In this document: in pieces, positions 1 through 6,719 of the stretch
How the letters are laid out: each line of letters begins with the position of its first letter
Numbering within the stretch: position 1 is the stretch's first letter
Assembly: GCA_031267775.1 (NCBI GenBank)
Contig: JAIRYL010000196.1
Location: 1-12,191, forward strand
Source of the DNA: Tannerellaceae bacterium
Lineage (GTDB): Bacteria; Bacteroidota; Bacteroidia; Bacteroidales; Tannerellaceae
Length of the DNA: 12,191 bases
Direction: 5' to 3'
The notes under the pieces: generated by a model
Seen by the model: only the letters and a program-made list of their open reading frames with translations
Database searches by the model: none
What the model was told of the DNA's origin: nothing
Made by a program: the position numbers and the translations under genes

Positions 1-1
1 G

Positions 2-430
2 GTGCGCGTGATTAGCGAAGACGCCATTCGCGTGGTGATAGACCAGTCGTCTGCCGAAAACGCCGCGCTGGTGGCGCACGGATGGCCTCCCGGCGTACGC
101 CAGGCGCTGATTGTAATCACCGGCGCGGCAGACGGCAAGGAAGTATACCGCCAGATGACTACCCGTCTGCACAACGACGTCTTCCTGCCCGGATTCCACG
201 GCAAGCAGTTCATTATCAAGGCGGCCTTCATGAAGCATATAGACGACGAACCCATTTTCGGCAACCAGCCCACCTTCTCCCTGCCTTTAACCACCGAAGA
301 CCTGGTAGCCGCCCTGGAAAAACAGCATGAAACGGATACCGCGGCGCATGCGCTCGAAGTAGAGCGCCACCGCCTCGAAATGGAAGAGCTGCACAAAAAG
401 CTCGACGCCAAAACCGAGACGCCCGATTAA
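2..430 (+). CDS. Unrecognised protein, probably the C-terminal part of a gene cut by the window edge
   Basis: The frame is open from the first bases and ends at TAA 428-430, giving 142 codons. A GTG at 2-4 could be a start, but nothing upstream is visible, so the gene is more likely cut at its 5' end. I do not recognise the family. Residues about 1-100 look like a compact alpha/beta domain with alternating hydrophobic stretches (for example ALIVITGAADG near residues 35-45). Residues about 103-140 are charged and rich in Glu, Lys, Leu and His, and look like a helical or coiled-coil tail. No signal peptide, membrane segment or catalytic motif is evident. Base composition is GC-rich (42 of 60 bases are G or C at 61-120), unlike the AT-rich methyltransferase island downstream. 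It converges with that island, and a strong two-way hairpin lies between them. That it is a real gene is supported by a clean, non-repetitive amino-acid sequence; no function is claimed. Confidence 0.6.
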   Translation: MRVISEDAIRVVIDQSSAENAALVAHGWPPGVRQALIVITGAADGKEVYRQMTTRLHNDVFLPGFHGKQFIIKAAFMKHIDDEPIFGNQPTFSLPLTTEDLVAALEKQHETDTAAHALEVERHRLEMEELHKKLDAKTETPD

Positions 431-433
431 CCG

Positions 434-501
434 AAAGCAGAAAGGCAGAAGGCAGAAAGGCAGAAAGGCAGAAAGGCAGAAAGCAGAAGGCAGAAAGGCA
501 G
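434..501. repeat. Tandem array of nine 7-8 nt units (AAAGCAG / AAGGCAG / AAAGGCAG)
   Basis: Reading from 434 the units are AAAGCAG, AAAGGCAG, AAGGCAG, three copies of AAAGGCAG, AAAGCAG, AAGGCAG and AAAGGCAG, ending at 501. It is a purine-rich simple repeat beginning 4 nt after the stop codon of the first gene. The 7-versus-8 nt alternation comes from one optional A or G. The complementary units occur at 581-629, so the two arrays form an imperfect inverted repeat. Confidence 0.9.
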
Positions 502-580
502 AATTAGCAAATGGATCAGACGCTTCTTGCATGGGGAGGATGATTGGCGTATCATTTTTTTCGTTCGATTTATTTTAATT

Positions 581-629
581 CTGCTTTCTCCATTCTGCCT
601 TCTGCCTTCTGCTTTCTGCTTTCTGATTT
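581..629. repeat. Heptad array (CTGCTTT / CTGCCTT), inverted counterpart of the array at 434-501
   Basis: Seven in-phase heptads run from 581: CTGCTTT, CTCCATT, CTGCCTT, CTGCCTT, CTGCTTT, CTGCTTT, CTGATTT. Most are the reverse complement of the AAAGCAG and AAGGCAG units upstream, so a transcript through 434-629 could fold into a long imperfect stem with a loop of about 80 nt. The second unit (CTCCATT) resembles the TTCCATT heptads at 2631-2658. Confidence 0.85.
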
Positions 630-656
630 CGCCCCCCGCGCGCGCTTTTTAAGCAA

Positions 657-701
657 ATACAAAAAGGGTGGAAGCCACAGCGGCTTCCACCCTTTTTGTA
701 T
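657..701. terminator. Perfect 20-bp stem-loop, likely two-way intrinsic terminator
   Basis: The left arm 657-676 (starting ATACAAAAAGGG) and right arm 682-701 (ending CCCTTTTTGTAT) are perfectly complementary over 20 bp, around the 5-nt loop ACAGC. The outer stem carries A5 on the left and T5 on the right, so RNA from either strand ends in a GC-rich stem followed by a U-tract. It lies between two convergent genes (first gene on +, short island gene on -), the usual place for a shared terminator. It is 226 nt beyond the first gene's stop and 215 nt beyond the other gene's. Confidence 0.75.
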
Positions 702-916
702 CCATTCGTCGGGATCGCCTGCCAAATCTTGCGTTTCTTCACAGACCGCAGGTCTGCATGTAAATAACCCCCAATGAAGCGTAGCGACTGGGAGATAGCC
801 TGATACCTCCTTCGCGCGGCGATAAAGCAGGTTGTGCAAAATCTGTAAAATGAGGTAATGTTGTTTCAAATGGCGTCGATAAAATTAACGTCTGCCTCAA
901 CAATTGGCGTATAAAC
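702..916. other. Intergenic stretch without a supported gene
   Basis: No convincing gene is seen. Open frames here are short and run through the simple repeats and the hairpin. The only small structure seen is a 6-bp inverted repeat at 742-756 (CAGACC, loop GCA, GGTCTG), too weak to name. The 3' end of the island's last gene lies at 917. Confidence 0.6.
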
Positions 917-1294
917 TTATTTCACAACAAAAATCACATCTGCCAAAGCTGAAAATCCATGAGGTTTGCCTTTAAATTCAAAATCAACGCGCAATTCTTC
1001 TGTTTTCTTTTTTTTGAAATGGTCAAGATAAGAAACAATTGTCGGTTTTAACAAGTCAATGTTTCGTTTTAATTTCCATGAGTTATTGAAATCTTCGGTA
1101 TCAACCAATACCAAAAACAAACGGTTTTCTGAACCGAAACGCATTTCTCCTTGATTTTCGTAAAGCCATTTTGCCAATAATTTGGGATTTCTTTGCGCTT
1201 CTTTCAGCATTTCAATTTTCTCGTCTTTAAGCGTTTGCAAAGTCTGTTTACACAAATCATCCTCGATTCTTGCTAAATTCTTCCAAATGCTCAT
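917..1294 (-). CDS. Short protein downstream of the adenine methyltransferase; possible remnant of, or small partner in, a restriction-modification system
   Basis: This 125-residue frame runs from ATG 1294 to TAA 917, 23 nt after the methyltransferase stop on the same strand and with the same AT-rich composition, so the two are probably co-transcribed. I do not recognise a named family. The N-terminal third is helical and charged. Residues 51-90 contain a hydrophobic strand with acidic residues (LFLVLVDTED, 59-68) and a WKLKR motif (73-77). Residues 103-125 run from VDFEFKGK to the end DVIFVVK. The E106-F-K108 pair could be part of a PD-(D/E)xK nuclease site, but this is only a resemblance, and 125 residues is short for a restriction enzyme. 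The start is doubtful: another frame opens at ATG 1331, overlaps the methyltransferase stop by 14 nt and stops at 1257; removing one T of the triplet at 1275-1277 would join it to this frame as a 137-residue protein. The gene may therefore be frameshifted. Association with modification is inferred from position. Confidence 0.6.
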   Translation of the reverse strand: MSIWKNLARIEDDLCKQTLQTLKDEKIEMLKEAQRNPKLLAKWLYENQGEMRFGSENRLFLVLVDTEDFNNSWKLKRNIDLLKPTIVSYLDHFKKKKTEELRVDFEFKGKPHGFSALADVIFVVK

Positions 1295-1317
1295 TTCTAT
1301 GAAGATTATCCCAATAG

Positions 1318-2427
1318 TTAAAATCTTCCATATGCCAAATCTTGTTTGCAGGTTGTTGTTATAGCGTGTTTTTTCTTGGGCGTGCAGATAAATAATATTT
1401 CTTTACTTCCTGCTACGCTACCTTTTCCGCCTCTGTCGTTTTGATAAATTTTGTGTTCAATATTCACATCGCGATGTATTGAAATCAGCTTTTCAAATGT
1501 CTGAATATCAGGATAACTTCGATTGTTGTAACTTATCAGCCAATATGGAATTTTAGTTGACGCCTCAAACAATTTCTCAAAAGAAGCAATTACCTCGCTT
1601 TTTTTGTCAAAGCCACTGTATCGTTGTGGTTCATAGCGCTTTATTCCATTTATGAATTTTTTATTTTCCCAATATTCGGTATAAGTTTCAAGTAAGTGAT
1701 AAAATCCTTGATAATCAGCATGACTGTTGCAATAAGGCGGGTCAAAATAGACTAAATCAATGTTTGATAATTCGGGCAATAACTCAATTATATTCTTGTT
1801 ATAACTCTGATTATCTTGACCATTATCAAAAATCGCATCGTTGTATTTTGGCAGAAGTTCTAAAAACAACTCTTTTATTGGACGAATCAAACTGCGATTC
1901 CGTTTTATTCTTTCGGGGGCGCTGGCATAAACTAATGCTTGCGTGTGCCCAAAATGTCCCATTGTGATTTTCCGCGTTAAGCTGCGATTCATAACCGCAA
2001 AAGCTAATGCTTGTTTATGCGGATTGTTCAACAATGGAATATTCGCTCTGAAATTATCCAGAAAAACAGACTCTTCTTTCTCGAAAAATACATCAGTAAA
2101 GACTTTCTCCATTAGATTATAGTCTTTCTTTTGCGGGGATTCTTGAAATAGAATTGTTAAATCATCTGTACATAATCTCTGTGATTTGTTTTCAATAAGA
2201 GCTTTGCCTATTTGATTGTTGAAATTGAGAAAATCATTTGTAATGGTTCTTAAACCCAATTGTTTAAAAAGAAAACCGACAGATTGAGAGCCTGCAAAAG
2301 CATCGAGAGCTGTATTTATATTGGGGGGAATAAATTGATTAATCCACGATAAATGAGTGTGTTTTGCTCCCAAATATTGCGGTTCTGGAAACTGAAAATT
2401 GAAATATTTATATTCTTCAAAAAGCAT
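1318..2427 (-). CDS. D12-class DNA N6-adenine methyltransferase (restriction-modification type)
   Basis: The 369-residue product transfers a methyl group from S-adenosylmethionine to adenine N6 in a specific DNA site. The SAM-binding motif I is DAFAGSQSVG at residues 42-51, a form of the D12-family FxGxG signature, preceded by YLGAKHTHLSWI (18-29), where the family usually has its conserved Gly-x-Lys. The catalytic motif IV is DPPY at 229-232 (VYFDPPY), and the family's late motif is present as ISYNNRSY (298-305). The order motif I then DPPY, and the length, fit the MethyltransfD12 family, which includes Dam and many type II modification enzymes. ATG 2427 is the start chosen; another ATG 7 nt upstream is out of frame. 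The recognition site cannot be read from sequence. The region is strikingly AT-rich (19 of 60 bases G or C at 1021-1080) against its neighbours, which suggests horizontal acquisition. A short gene follows directly and may be its partner. It could also act as an orphan methylase. Confidence 0.9.
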   Translation of the reverse strand: MLFEEYKYFNFQFPEPQYLGAKHTHLSWINQFIPPNINTALDAFAGSQSVGFLFKQLGLRTITNDFLNFNNQIGKALIENKSQRLCTDDLTILFQESPQKKDYNLMEKVFTDVFFEKEESVFLDNFRANIPLLNNPHKQALAFAVMNRSLTRKITMGHFGHTQALVYASAPERIKRNRSLIRPIKELFLELLPKYNDAIFDNGQDNQSYNKNIIELLPELSNIDLVYFDPPYCNSHADYQGFYHLLETYTEYWENKKFINGIKRYEPQRYSGFDKKSEVIASFEKLFEASTKIPYWLISYNNRSYPDIQTFEKLISIHRDVNIEHKIYQNDRGGKGSVAGSKEILFICTPKKKHAITTTCKQDLAYGRF

Positions 2428-2630
2428 GATTCATTTTTTAATATGGGTATACTCAATGATTTCACTATCGTTAGAAAACAATGCGTGCTTTTAGATGGCG
2501 CTGTATCTCTATGTCTCATTCGCAAAAATACTAAATATTGGGGATACAGCCGCGATTATCTCTTAAAACCGTTGCTTTTACCCTCTTTGAGCTTGCTGGC
2601 GGGTCTTTTACAGTAATCCCCTCGATTTAT

Positions 2631-2658
2631 TTCCATTTTCCATTTTCCATTCTCAATT
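2631..2658. repeat. Heptad repeat: three TTCCATT and one CTCAATT
   Basis: Four in-phase 7-nt units run from 2631: TTCCATT three times, then CTCAATT. A similar unit, CTCGATT, sits at 2621-2627, three bases out of contact. It shares the 7-nt period and pyrimidine-rich style of the array at 581-629, which contains one CTCCATT unit. It lies on the opposite side of the AT-rich methyltransferase island from that array. Confidence 0.8.
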
Positions 2659-2694
2659 CCCTTGCCGGCGCGCTGGCGGGTACTGATTTTTGTG

Positions 2695-2702
2695 TAAGTT
2701 TG
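2695..2702 (+). promoter_or_regulatory. Candidate Bacteroides-type -7 promoter box for the hybrid regulator gene
   Basis: TAAGTTTG matches the Bacteroides -7 consensus TAnnTTTG, 44 nt before the ATG at 2747. No good -33 TTTG is seen at the usual 19-21 nt spacing, so the match is only moderate. The ATG is preceded by a run of A residues, as is common for translation starts in this phylum. Confidence 0.35.
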
Positions 2703-2746
2703 TGCGCCGGAAGGCCGCTTACATAAAGAACTATATCTAAAAAAAA

Positions 2747-5700
2747 ATGAACATAAACAGACTTGTACCGTTGACAGTCTTCACAATATGTATCCGTTTC
2801 ACAGCGCTTGGGCAGGACATTTATTATCAGTCGTTGGGCAACAAGGATGGCTTGTCGCAGGCGTCGGCCGTGTCTTTCTGGCAAGACCCTGCAGGGCGTA
2901 TCTGGATTGGCAACGACGCCTTGAATTGTTTCGACGGCGAGGAGGTGCGCGTATTCCGCGTATCCGAATATTTGCCCGGCGTGGAAGATTCTAATATTCA
3001 CGCCCTTTGCGGGGGCGATTCGTTATTGTTTTTTCTGGCCGAAAATGCCTTGTTTTCGTTTGATCTTGTACACGAAACGTTTCATAATCTTCAGATTCCC
3101 ACCTATTCTGTTTGTTATTCGGACGCCGGCCTCTACTATTTGTCGGCCGGCAAGGCGCTTTCGGTTTATGATCCGGATACGGGAGCAAGCAGGCCGCTCC
3201 TTTCGCTGCCCGACTCTGTCCGTTACGCCACCGCCATCGTAAGCCCGGAGGAAGGCGTTTGCTGGGTAGGCACGCCTTCGGGTATTTACGTGGCGGATAT
3301 AAAAGAGGGGCGGGTAGAGGTATTGTTGCCCGGCGAGCATATTGTGTGTCTGTATAAAGATTCCGGCGGATGTATCTGGATTGCCACGCAGAAGTATCAG
3401 CTTTATTTGTTCCCGCCCGACCGGGCGCTTACGCCGTTGCGGATTAACCGCGAAGGAACGGCTCAAAGCGTGCAGATACCCAATCATATCCTGTGCATAC
3501 AGGAGGATGTGGAAAAAACAGTCTGGATTGGCACGCTTACCGGAGCGTACCGCTTGCAGAAAAAGGAGCAGGACGCCTTTGAATGGAAGCAGTATATCTG
3601 GAAAGAATCGATGATATCGGCTCTTTTCTCCGACCGGCAGGGGACGATGTGGATTGGTTCGTATTATGGCGACGTAAGGTATCATCATCCTGTGATGGAT
3701 AATTATACGTTTTATGCTACCGACGAAAGCAGTCCCGGACGGTTGCATGGCGCTATGATCGGGCAGATTACAAAAGATGCGCACGGTACTATGTATTTTG
3801 CCACAGAGGGGAGCGGCGTTAATATCCTCCGGGCGGGCAGCGATTCGTTTGAGCATCTGACCACGGCAAACGGTTTGCCGGCAAACAAAATCAAGGCGCT
3901 TTGGTACGACCCGGCGTACGACCGCCTGTTTATCAGCGTTTATATGGAAGGGATTTGTTACCTCGACCTCCAAACGCAAACGGTCAGGCGGATAGAAAGC
4001 GACGTATTATCCGACGTGTACCAGCATATTATTGAAAATTTTGCGCCCTGCGGGGATGGCCTTATTTTACATACGCAGAATGGTTTGTTCCGGTTAAACA
4101 GGGAAACGCTTGCTATCGACTGGTTTTTTGCCGACGCCGCCTTGCGCGAGCGTTGTTCGGGCATTATCCGTACCGTGTTTTTGGATGAGAAAAACATCTT
4201 GTGGGTTTCTTCTTTCCGGCGCGGACTGTTTACCATAGACCTCCAAACCAATCAAATTTTGCGGTATTATGGCGATGGGATAAGCCGGGACAGCGGGATA
4301 CCCAGCGCCGTAATTAAAATAGGCGGCGATTATAAAAGGGGCTTGTATTTGGTGACGCTCAAGTCGGGGATACTCAAGTATGATCAGGCCGCAGATACTT
4401 TTTATGTGTTTAATGAAGAAAAGCATAACCTGCCGAGTAATATTTGCTACAACGTAGCGTTTTCGCCCGAAAATCACTTGATTGTCACTTCCAATAAGGG
4501 CATTACCCTGATGAATATGGCGCCGCGCAACGCGGTTTATTCGTCGTATCATATCCGCCTCAATCAGTCTTCGCCCTTAACGGCCTTTATTGGCGAATGT
4601 GGCTTGTATGTTTCTGCCGCCGAAAACAGAATATATGCCGGTTGCCTTTATGGTTTATTTTGTTTTTCGGGCGAGGGCCTTGTTTCGGCGCATCCTCCGT
4701 ATGCGCTATACTTCAGCTCGTTGCAGGTTAATAATGGCGAATCGGTTCCGCTGAAGATAGATTTGCTTCAATCCTGCCAGGTCGTTTTGCCTTACGACAA
4801 GAATACGGTCAGCCTGAAATTTGCGTCTTCCGATTATCTGGCCTCGCGTACCTCCAGCTATGAATACAGGCTGGAGGGACTGGACGATTACTGGATAGCT
4901 ACCGGTCATAAAACGATTGTTTATAATTCGTTGCCTCCGGGCGTCTATCAACTGACCGTAAGAGAAACCGGCGATACGGGCAAAACCGCCCGAATGACGA
5001 TTGTTATAAAGCCGCCGCTATGGCGAACCGTTCCGGCCTGCCTGGCTTATCTGCTGGCGCTGACGGCCGTTGTTGCGTTAATCATACGCGCGTACAGGAG
5101 CCGCACGTTGCTGGAGGCGTCGCTGGAAATGGAACGGAGGGAGGTGATACGGATAGAGGAACTGAATAAAAACAAGATGGACTTTTTTGTAAATGTGTCC
5201 AACGAGTTCCGTATCCCCTTAACAATAATCGTATCGCTTATCGACCGTATGCCGGAATTTCCGGCGAAAGGGAAAAATAAACTGGAAAAAATTAAAAAAC
5301 AGGCGGTACGCTTGCAGGATCTTGTAACGGAGATGCTCGACTTCCGGAAAATGGAGCAAAACAAACTTCGCTTGAAGATAGGAAAGTATGATTTGATGGC
5401 GTTTATACAAACAATTTATTCAAACTTCAGCGATTATGCCTCCGAAAAGGAACTGTTTTTTAAATTCAACCGGCAGAGCGATTATGCTCCCGTATGGTTT
5501 GATCAGCGACAGATGCAGAAGGTATTCTATCATTTAACGTCGTTTATCTTTAAAGCCTCCGCGCCTCGCGACGCCGTTACAATCTCGGTTCGCAGCATTA
5601 CCGGCTACTGGAAAGTGCAGATTGCGCACAAAGCGGGAAGCGGGAATAAAAAAATGGGGGATGATCTGATTGATGGGATGAATGGGGCGGACTCTTTTTC

Positions 5701-6715
5701 GGATATATCCATGTGGCCCGACGGCGACGTCGGGATTGCTTTCAGTAAAGGGATACTTTCCTTGCATAAAGGCTCGATAGCCGTTTCTCGCGAAGGGGAT
5801 ACGATTGTCTGGATCGTATCTATCCCCACAGGCCTGGCGCATCTGAACATGGAAGATATACAGGACAGGCAGGAGGAAGCCAAACCGCTGCTACCCTTTG
5901 CGCTCGCCGACAGGACAGGGGACGACGACGACGGGGATTGGTTGCCCGAAACGGAAAAAAAGACGTATAAAATGGTATTGGTGGAGGATGATTATGAAAT
6001 GCGCCATTTGTTGAAGGAGACTTTTTCCATGCATTACCAGGTGATGGAGTTTGATAATGCCGATAGCGGATACGACTATATTCTGGAAGAAAAACCGGAT
6101 ATTGTTATCTGCGAAATAAATGTGCCGGGATTGTCGGGCATAGAGATGTGTTCCAGGGTGAAATCAAATATTTATACGCGCCATATTCCGGTTATTTTAG
6201 TAACGTCTCAACCTTCCGAACAGCAGAATATAACGAGTATCCGGAGCGGAGCGGAATATTATGTTGTTAAGCCTTTTAATATACGTATCCTGTTTCTTCG
6301 TTGCAACTATTTGATAAGGAACAGGCGTCTTATCTTGCGGCAAAAGCCCGAACAGCAAGAGCAAATGCTTGAAATGGCTACCGACGAGCGCGAAAAAGAA
6401 TTTTTAGCGGCGGCCAACCGCATTGTGGAAGAGAATGGGAACAACCATTCGTTTGATACAAAAATGTGGTATGAAAAACTGGGGATGGGAAGAACGCGCT
6501 TCTTTAACCGTATAAAAGAAATAACCGGAATGACGCCTAACGATTACCTGGTTTACCTCAAGATGAATAAGGGACGGCAGTTGTTAGAGCAAGACGCCGG
6601 ATTTACCATTGCCGAAATAGCCTATCAGTTGGGATTCAACCATCCGGCTTATTTCAGCAAATGCTTTAAAAAACAATTCGGCGTTACGCCTCAGGAATAT
6701 AAACGTACTAAGTAG
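2747..6715 (+). CDS. Hybrid two-component system regulator with a degenerate kinase and receiver (sensor, kinase-like, receiver-like and AraC DNA-binding domains in one chain)
   Basis: The 1322-residue protein has the domain order of Bacteroidales hybrid regulators, which normally sense glycan fragments in the periplasm and switch on utilisation loci. In order: signal peptide (1-23, ends FTALGQ); a periplasmic beta-propeller sensor made of Reg_prop-type blades (24 to about 670; for example GRIWIGN, VCWVGTPSG, VWIGTLTG, MWIGSYYG); a Y_Y_Y domain (about 680-755, with YRLEGLDDYW); one membrane helix (about 762-781); a DHp-like helix pair (about 795-870); an ATPase-like domain (about 912-1048); a receiver (about 1074-1190); and an AraC-type helix-turn-helix (about 1225-1320, with IAEIAYQLGFNHPAYFSKCFKKQFG). 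Unusually, the H-box reads FFVNVSNEFRIPLT, so the phospho-accepting His is Asn819. The N-box Asn is Phe933, the DxGxG box is absent, and only the last Gly of the glycine-rich lid box remains. The receiver keeps E1080/D1081, T1153 and K1175, but the phosphorylated Asp is Glu1123. No susC/susD pair is adjacent. Family assignment is sure; loss of phosphotransfer is inferred from the residues. Confidence 0.95.
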   Translation: MNINRLVPLTVFTICIRFTALGQDIYYQSLGNKDGLSQASAVSFWQDPAGRIWIGNDALNCFDGEEVRVFRVSEYLPGVEDSNIHALCGGDSLLFFLAENALFSFDLVHETFHNLQIPTYSVCYSDAGLYYLSAGKALSVYDPDTGASRPLLSLPDSVRYATAIVSPEEGVCWVGTPSGIYVADIKEGRVEVLLPGEHIVCLYKDSGGCIWIATQKYQLYLFPPDRALTPLRINREGTAQSVQIPNHILCIQEDVEKTVWIGTLTGAYRLQKKEQDAFEWKQYIWKESMISALFSDRQGTMWIGSYYGDVRYHHPVMDNYTFYATDESSPGRLHGAMIGQITKDAHGTMYFATEGSGVNILRAGSDSFEHLTTANGLPANKIKALWYDPAYDRLFISVYMEGICYLDLQTQTVRRIESDVLSDVYQHIIENFAPCGDGLILHTQNGLFRLNRETLAIDWFFADAALRERCSGIIRTVFLDEKNILWVSSFRRGLFTIDLQTNQILRYYGDGISRDSGIPSAVIKIGGDYKRGLYLVTLKSGILKYDQAADTFYVFNEEKHNLPSNICYNVAFSPENHLIVTSNKGITLMNMAPRNAVYSSYHIRLNQSSPLTAFIGECGLYVSAAENRIYAGCLYGLFCFSGEGLVSAHPPYALYFSSLQVNNGESVPLKIDLLQSCQVVLPYDKNTVSLKFASSDYLASRTSSYEYRLEGLDDYWIATGHKTIVYNSLPPGVYQLTVRETGDTGKTARMTIVIKPPLWRTVPACLAYLLALTAVVALIIRAYRSRTLLEASLEMERREVIRIEELNKNKMDFFVNVSNEFRIPLTIIVSLIDRMPEFPAKGKNKLEKIKKQAVRLQDLVTEMLDFRKMEQNKLRLKIGKYDLMAFIQTIYSNFSDYASEKELFFKFNRQSDYAPVWFDQRQMQKVFYHLTSFIFKASAPRDAVTISVRSITGYWKVQIAHKAGSGNKKMGDDLIDGMNGADSFSDISMWPDGDVGIAFSKGILSLHKGSIAVSREGDTIVWIVSIPTGLAHLNMEDIQDRQEEAKPLLPFALADRTGDDDDGDWLPETEKKTYKMVLVEDDYEMRHLLKETFSMHYQVMEFDNADSGYDYILEEKPDIVICEINVPGLSGIEMCSRVKSNIYTRHIPVILVTSQPSEQQNITSIRSGAEYYVVKPFNIRILFLRCNYLIRNRRLILRQKPEQQEQMLEMATDEREKEFLAAANRIVEENGNNHSFDTKMWYEKLGMGRTRFFNRIKEITGMTPNDYLVYLKMNKGRQLLEQDAGFTIAEIAYQLGFNHPAYFSKCFKKQFGVTPQEYKRTK

Positions 6716-6719
6716 CGGA

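Larger units (their letters stand above)
2428..2746. other. Divergent intergenic region between the methyltransferase and the hybrid regulator
   Basis: This 319-nt stretch separates divergently transcribed genes and must hold both their promoters. It contains a heptad repeat (2631-2658), a likely -7 box for the regulator (2695-2702), and the 10-mer GCTGGCGGGT twice (2595-2604 and 2672-2681), which may be chance. No convincing promoter for the methyltransferase and no RNA gene was seen. Open frames here have no protein-like character or are antisense to the methyltransferase. Confidence 0.6.

Noticed and set aside
287..532. An 81-codon frame on the minus strand
   Set aside because: Its first half is the translated simple repeat (Phe/Leu/Cys-rich) and the rest is antisense to the first gene.
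540..578. Twelve-codon frame after a Shine-Dalgarno-like GGGGAGG
   Set aside because: Too short, no supporting context, and strong Shine-Dalgarno sites are not the rule in this phylum; the purine run is likely chance.
570..869. A 99-codon frame on the minus strand
   Set aside because: It runs through the heptad array and the 20-bp hairpin; its C-terminal part is simply translated repeat, and no family is recognised.
543..912. Direct repeat ATTGGCGTAT at 543-552 and 903-912 as possible insertion-site duplication
   Set aside because: Ten-base matches are expected by chance many times in 12 kb; no element ends or transposase were found.
720..1344. Shared 12-mer TGCCAAATCTTG at 720-731 and 1333-1344
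   Set aside because: A single 12-base match, one copy inside the methyltransferase gene, with no extension on either side; not enough to claim an attachment or recombination site.
3023..3979. A 318-codon frame antisense to the hybrid regulator
   Set aside because: It is rich in Arg, Ile and Pro without recognisable motifs and lies fully opposite a well-identified gene; it is a by-product of that gene's codon bias.
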